The notes below the pieces were generated by a model that saw nothing but the letters and a program-made list of their open reading frames with translations, made no database searches and had not been told where the DNA came from. Of a DNA stretch of 42,571 nucleotides, positions 39,961 to 42,571 are shown in pieces. Every line of letters starts with the position of its first letter. The stretch's first letter is position 1. This DNA is from Nitrososphaerota archaeon. Its GTDB lineage: Archaea; Thermoproteota; Nitrososphaeria; Nitrososphaerales; Nitrosopumilaceae. The DNA lies in contig VBPL01000011.1 in assembly GCA_005877205.1 (NCBI GenBank), forward strand, positions 1 through 42,571. Reading direction: 5' to 3'. A program made the translations under genes and the position numbers.

Positions 39961-39986
39961 TATTTCTAAATTCGAATTTAGAAATA
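39961..39986. repeat. Perfect 26-bp palindrome after tRNA-Asn, first of a pair (possible terminator)
   Basis: The arms TATTTCTAAATTC and GAATTTAGAAATA are exact reverse complements, centred on TCGA. As RNA this gives an 11-bp hairpin with a TCGA loop. A five-T run at 39990-39994 follows, so it could act as a terminator for the tRNA. It is related to the palindrome at 40041. Confidence 0.8.
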
Positions 39987-40040
39987 ACGTTTTTAGTTCT
40001 TTGAAATCAAATCTGTAAACCACTAGGTGTTTGAAAAGTA

Positions 40041-40066
40041 TATTTCAGAACTCGAGTTATGAAATA
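40041..40066. repeat. Near-perfect 26-bp palindrome, second of a pair
   Basis: The arms TATTTCAGAACTC and GAGTTATGAAATA pair at 12 of 13 positions. It has the same ends (TATTTC/GAAATA), centre (TCGA) and length as the palindrome at 39961, and starts exactly 80 bp after it. Two of the three differing base pairs are changed on both sides, keeping the pairing. Confidence 0.8.
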
Positions 40067-40095
40067 TTGTACTGCGAAAACATTTTGGTTCATTC

Positions 40096-40118
40096 TATTA
40101 GACTGTATAGATCTAATA
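40096..40118. repeat. Inverted repeat upstream of the zinc-ribbon gene
   Basis: TATTAGA and TCTAATA form perfect seven-base arms with a nine-base spacer, about 40 bases before the TTG start at 40156. It lies in the same leader as the two 26-bp palindromes. Confidence 0.4.
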
Positions 40119-40143
40119 CTGATCGCATTATTAGGAGACATGC

Positions 40144-40150
40144 AGGAGGT
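40144..40150 (+). promoter_or_regulatory. Shine-Dalgarno sequence for the zinc-ribbon gene
   Basis: AGGAGGT lies five bases before the TTG at 40156. A strong ribosome-binding site is unusual in this window, where most first genes look leaderless, and it supports the TTG start. Confidence 0.6.
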
Positions 40151-40155
40151 CCGCA

Positions 40156-40413
40156 TTGGCCAGGACAAGACGCGCAAATAGGTATTGCGTGGATTGTGGG
40201 GGAAGATTGGTTTACTACCCACGCCTTTCGAATCCTAAGGCGCCTAACGAACATAGGATTTTGGTTTATGCTTGTCCAGACTGCACTAAAGATTTTGATA
40301 AACCAAAGATGTTTTCTATTAGACGAAATGTGGTAGAGGAGCCGATAGAAGCTGTTGAAATTGAGATAGTCCAATCTAGAGAAAAGATTTCCGAGGTTAA
40401 TGCAGCGAATTAG
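40156..40413 (+). CDS. Zinc-ribbon protein, unknown function
   Basis: This 85-residue protein has a basic N-terminus (ARTRRANRY), CVDCGG (Cys11, Cys14) and CPDC (Cys40, Cys43), forming a zinc ribbon, then an acidic tail rich in Glu and Val. The start is TTG 40156 with a clear Shine-Dalgarno AGGAGGT in front. It is preceded by 200 noncoding bases holding three inverted repeats, so it probably has a structured leader or read-through from the tRNA region. A nucleic acid-binding or ribosome-associated role is possible but only inferred. Confidence 0.75.
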   Translation: MARTRRANRYCVDCGGRLVYYPRLSNPKAPNEHRILVYACPDCTKDFDKPKMFSIRRNVVEEPIEAVEIEIVQSREKISEVNAAN

Positions 40414-40456
40414 TTTTTATGAGAAAAATACTAAAACCCAGATTGCCAAAAATAAG

Positions 40457-40552
40457 GTGAAAATCATGAGAGATTTCTATACGTACAAGCTGGAAAACAT
40501 CCTTGAAAGGATAGAACTACTGGCTGGAGGCATAAACTCAGAGAACCCTTGA
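40457..40552 (+). CDS. Possible 31-residue microprotein
   Basis: A short frame from GTG 40457 (or ATG 40466) to TGA 40552 encodes a helical peptide containing RDFYTYKLENILERIELLAGG. An AAAAATACTA box (40425-40434) lies about 27 bases before the GTG, like the leaderless promoters elsewhere. The next gene begins three bases after its stop, suggesting coupling. The short length makes this uncertain. Confidence 0.4.
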   Translation: MKIMRDFYTYKLENILERIELLAGGINSENP

Positions 40553-40555
40553 CAT

Positions 40556-40759
40556 ATGGATATCAGACTTTATCAGATAATTGGAAGTCTTGTGCCCATG
40601 GAGCAAGAATTAGAAGAGGGTAAAGACCTCACCAAAGTAAAAGACCTGACCCCAGAGGCTATAAAACTAGGATTTGAGTTTGCTGCTGCAATAAAGCATG
40701 GAGATGGTACTAGGGCATTGGATATACTGGCACAAATAGAAAGACTCCTTACCATATAG
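40556..40759 (+). CDS. Small acidic protein, unknown
   Basis: This 67-residue, probably helical protein has an acidic centre (MEQELEEGKDLTKVKDL), then EAIKLGFEFAAAIKHGDGTRALDILAQIERLL. There are no cysteines and no membrane segment. ATG 40556 is three bases after the microprotein stop. I do not recognise the family. About 600 noncoding bases follow. Confidence 0.6.
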   Translation: MDIRLYQIIGSLVPMEQELEEGKDLTKVKDLTPEAIKLGFEFAAAIKHGDGTRALDILAQIERLLTI

Positions 40760-40930
40760 CGTAAAGACATCTCCCAGAAAACATTTGAAATGGTTATTTT
40801 GTCATTTTTGGCGCTAATTTTATTCAGAAAACACGGGTTTTGTTATAACTCACCCTAAACTTGGGGGTGGGGACACGTTGACTAATGTTCCCTAGAGGTT
40901 TTCAAAATCACACACGAAATTATTCAAAAA

Positions 40931-40943
40931 TAGGGGGTTTAGC
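40931..40943 (+). repeat. G-rich repeat, copy 1 (direct)
   Basis: TAGGGGGTTTAGC, followed by TTCTATTCGT. Compare copy 3, TAGGGGTTTAGC followed by TTTTACG, and the inverted copy 2. Confidence 0.55.
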
Positions 40944-41029
40944 TTCTATTCGTCAGAAAAAAAGGGAAACAAACTCTTACTGAGTAATGGTGGTGTTTTG
41001 ACCATTGGCTCGCATATGCACGCACAAAC

Positions 41030-41044
41030 GCTAAGCCCCCCCTA
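41030..41044 (-). repeat. G-rich repeat, copy 2 (inverted)
   Basis: On the minus strand this reads TAGGGGGGGCTTAGC, a variant of copy 1 with a longer G run, in opposite orientation about 100 bases away. Confidence 0.5.
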
Positions 41045-41096
41045 AAAATCGGACTTTTTGAAAAAATTGGCCTATTCGTAATTAGTAGAAAATCAA

Positions 41097-41108
41097 TAGG
41101 GGTTTAGC
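41097..41108 (+). repeat. G-rich repeat, copy 3 (direct)
   Basis: TAGGGGTTTAGC, followed by TTTTACGAAG. It has the same orientation as copy 1, 166 bases downstream. Confidence 0.55.
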
Positions 41109-41367
41109 TTTTACGAAGAAATAAGAAATCAGCAAAATATGGGAAAATCAGTATTTTCAGAATTGAAATGATGACTAAAGATAGCGCCTTAAAAGATATT
41201 TGAAAGGTGGTGTTAAAGGAACTACGAATCATTTGATTTCAATATTGAAAAGACGGATGTCACATAATATTGCACTAAAGGATCGTTTCAGAGTTCAGTG
41301 TAAACGGCACAGAAATTGTTTCCAAAAATGGCACGACAATCTTAAATGAACGTACCTGCCATTCACA

Positions 41368-41838
41368 ATGATGGTGTTGCTCTCATCGCTCTACGATACG
41401 AGTAATGAAAGGTATCCAATATTCCATTCAGCTATTCTTGCATTTGTTATAACAGTTTTCCTTCCACTCAATATTGGCATCAGTAAACTTCCGCTCGTCG
41501 ATGTCCTTGTCTTGCTTCTGACTGGTTTCTTTTCTTTGTTTATGATTGTAAGAAATGACAAAGTTGGCATGAGTCTTTTGTCTCACTTACGAATACCAGA
41601 TAGAAAGAAAGTCTTGCAGCATGATAAACAATTAGTAACGATAAAGAAGGCAAGATCTAATGTCCACGAATCGATTGAGCCACCACATTACAAGCATGAT
41701 CCCTTCGTTCAGCTTCAAAATGTAGTGGAATACATCATGATTACTCATGATGGGCATATTGATTTGGCTACTCGTGAAAGACTAGAAAACATGCGCCACG
41801 AACTCCAGAAAATTACGAAAGGACTTTGCGAGTTCTAG
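41368..41838 (+). CDS. Membrane protein with two helices and a cytosolic tail, unknown
   Basis: This 156-residue protein has two hydrophobic segments (about residues 19-35, FHSAILAFVITVFLPL; and 42-60, LVDVLVLLLTGFFSLFMIV). A hydrophilic domain of about 95 residues, rich in His and charged residues, follows (HESIEPPHYKHDPFVQLQNVVEYIMITHDGHIDL). The start is ATG 41368; CTTAAATGAA (about 41341-41350) lies 25 bases upstream. The family is not recognised. Confidence 0.65.
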   Translation: MMVLLSSLYDTSNERYPIFHSAILAFVITVFLPLNIGISKLPLVDVLVLLLTGFFSLFMIVRNDKVGMSLLSHLRIPDRKKVLQHDKQLVTIKKARSNVHESIEPPHYKHDPFVQLQNVVEYIMITHDGHIDLATRERLENMRHELQKITKGLCEF

Positions 41839-41874
41839 ACGTTCTTCTCTAAAACTAACCATTATATTCAAAAC

Positions 41875-42000
41875 ATGAAAATAGGATGCATGGTCCTATG
41901 CCACAAATGTTTTGACAACAAACATAGTGAGTGTATGGGGAAAATGGGTATGTTTGATTGTGAATGTGAAGCATGCAAAAAGGAAGTTTTGCACCAATAG
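41875..42000 (+). CDS. 41-residue cysteine-rich microprotein
   Basis: The frame from ATG 41875 to TAG 42000 encodes seven cysteines in 41 residues (Cys5, 9, 12, 20, 29, 31 and 34), arranged C-x3-C-x2-C-x7-C-x8-C-x-C-x2-C. Two histidines flank the middle (CHKCFDNKHSEC). It is probably a small zinc- or metal-binding protein. It follows a membrane-protein gene by 36 bases on the same strand. The cysteine density supports a real gene, although it is short. Confidence 0.55.
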   Translation: MKIGCMVLCHKCFDNKHSECMGKMGMFDCECEACKKEVLHQ

Positions 42001-42172
42001 CTTACTTGAGTTGAGAAATCAGATCTAATGAAAGCTGATGCGAATAATATCTTAGATTAGTGTGTATGCCAGGTTCACCGTAATATGGTAAAGAACTAAC
42101 GATCTCTTTGAATTTTTCATCACTTTGGCATAATTGATATCATGTTAAATAGATAAATTTCTTAGTGGTTCT

Positions 42173-42514
42173 ATGGAAAAATTTGAGCTTAGATTTACGG
42201 CAATTAAGAGACCTACCGACGCCCAATTAAAAAAACTACAAGAATATTTTAGCGGTATGCCTTTGGATGAAATTTTAGCTGGTCTACATTTTGCAAGAAA
42301 TAGGTGGACTGCAAAAGACGCGGGAGTGTTAAAGGTAGGAAGAAAAAGCATTATCAAGCGTGAAATTCATTCAATAACAGTTGAGCAAGCTCAATGGCGT
42401 CTAAAAAACTGGAAGATGATGATTGCAAACTATAGAAAATTGGGATACAGCTACCCTACTATTTCCAGGATAAAGAAACTCTTAGTTGAAATAAGTAAAA
42501 AACGATCTAGGTAG
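42173..42514 (+). CDS. Small basic protein, unknown
   Basis: This 113-residue basic protein is predicted helical. It has MPLDEILAGLHFARNRWTAKDAGVLKVGRKSIIKREIHS, then a helix with QAQWRLKNWKMMIANYRKL. It has no cysteines and no membrane segment, and its charge suggests nucleic-acid binding. GTTAAATAGATAA (about 42144-42156) lies some 25 bases before the ATG, so the transcript is probably leaderless. The family is not recognised. The last 57 bases of the window after it hold nothing recognisable. Confidence 0.65.
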   Translation: MEKFELRFTAIKRPTDAQLKKLQEYFSGMPLDEILAGLHFARNRWTAKDAGVLKVGRKSIIKREIHSITVEQAQWRLKNWKMMIANYRKLGYSYPTISRIKKLLVEISKKRSR

Positions 42515-42571
42515 GCTGTTGTGTTCGGGTCGTAGATGGCAGTGTTGGGGGAAGATCTGGGATGGTCTGTC

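Larger units (their letters stand above)
40760..41367 (+). other. Noncoding region with repeated G-rich elements
   Basis: No open frame here is convincing. The stretch contains three copies of a TAGGGG(G)TTTAGC-like element (two direct, one inverted). A stem CACCC/GGGTG lies near 40850-40870, and a six-base hairpin AATGGT/ACCATT at 40986-41006. It may hold a structured RNA, a protein-binding array or a replication-related element; no known RNA family is recognised. Confidence 0.5.

Noticed and set aside
40031-40336. 101-codon plus-strand frame overlapping the zinc-ribbon gene
   Set aside because: It overlaps the palindromes and the zinc-ribbon gene in another frame; the zinc-ribbon frame has four paired cysteines and a Shine-Dalgarno.
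42001-42172. Short ATG frame and CTGATG-like boxes before the last gene
   Set aside because: The frame has only ten codons and the boxes do not form a C/D pair.
1-42571. CRISPR arrays, insertion sequences, prophage or integrase genes
   Set aside because: No regularly spaced direct repeats, transposase motifs or phage genes were found.

Overview
This 42.6 kb window is chromosomal DNA of an archaeon. The best fit is an ammonia-oxidising thaumarchaeote (Nitrososphaerota, Nitrosopumilales-like); I cannot assign a genus. The evidence is a 20S-type proteasome alpha subunit, an archaeal S10/spc-type ribosomal operon that includes eS4 and the RNase P protein Rpp29, and tRNAs without an encoded CCA. 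There are also a DUF371 protein, class III (pilin-like) signal peptides, UvrA/UvrB (usual in mesophilic archaea), a high AT content, and AT-rich TATA boxes about 25-30 bases before start codons. Many genes appear to make leaderless or very short-leader mRNAs, and GTG and TTG starts are common.

Layout. 1-4.1 kb (minus strand): the N-terminal part of uvrA, cut by the window edge, then uvrB and an FMN-binding PPOX-like protein. 4.1-8.7 kb: a small membrane protein, an F420/flavin-dependent luciferase-like oxidoreductase, a pilin-like secreted protein, an iron-type alcohol dehydrogenase and a CFI-box membrane protein. 8.8-15.9 kb: glycerate 2-kinase, citrate synthase flanked by two related small proteins, a DHH phosphoesterase, a RidA-like protein, a membrane-anchored protein with an internal duplication, a 50-residue Cys-rich protein, and a secreted protein with two WIK..A.WWSEG repeats. 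15.9-22.2 kb: a thioredoxin-fold/YyaL protein, several small unknown genes, a stand-alone Lrp-type ligand-binding (RAM) domain, tRNA-Thr(TGT), a cupin and a methyltransferase.

22.2-28.8 kb is a purine synthesis block: purS, then purQ-purL-purF overlapping end to end, a second stand-alone RAM protein overlapping purF, a small anchored protein, and purC. A CBS-pair protein lies on the opposite strand between purS and purQ. 28.8-30.1 kb holds a palindrome-rich regulatory region, a winged-helix regulator and a DUF371 protein. 30.1-31.9 kb has psmA, a SPOUT-family methyltransferase and a 33-residue membrane microprotein.

31.95-39.84 kb is one compact ribosomal protein operon: uL3, uL4, uL23, uS19, uL22, uS3, uL29, Rpp29, uS17, uL14, uL24, eS4, uL5, uS14, uS8, uL6. 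uL2 is not at its usual place between uL23 and uS19, and the usual tail of the cluster (eL32, eL19, uL18, uS5, uL30, uL15) does not follow uL6. tRNA-Asn(GTT) comes next, followed by two related 26-bp palindromes exactly 80 bp apart. The last 2.6 kb carry a zinc ribbon protein, microproteins, unknown genes and a 600-bp noncoding stretch with three copies of a TAGGGG(G)TTTAGC-like repeat. No insertion sequence, CRISPR array or prophage is visible.
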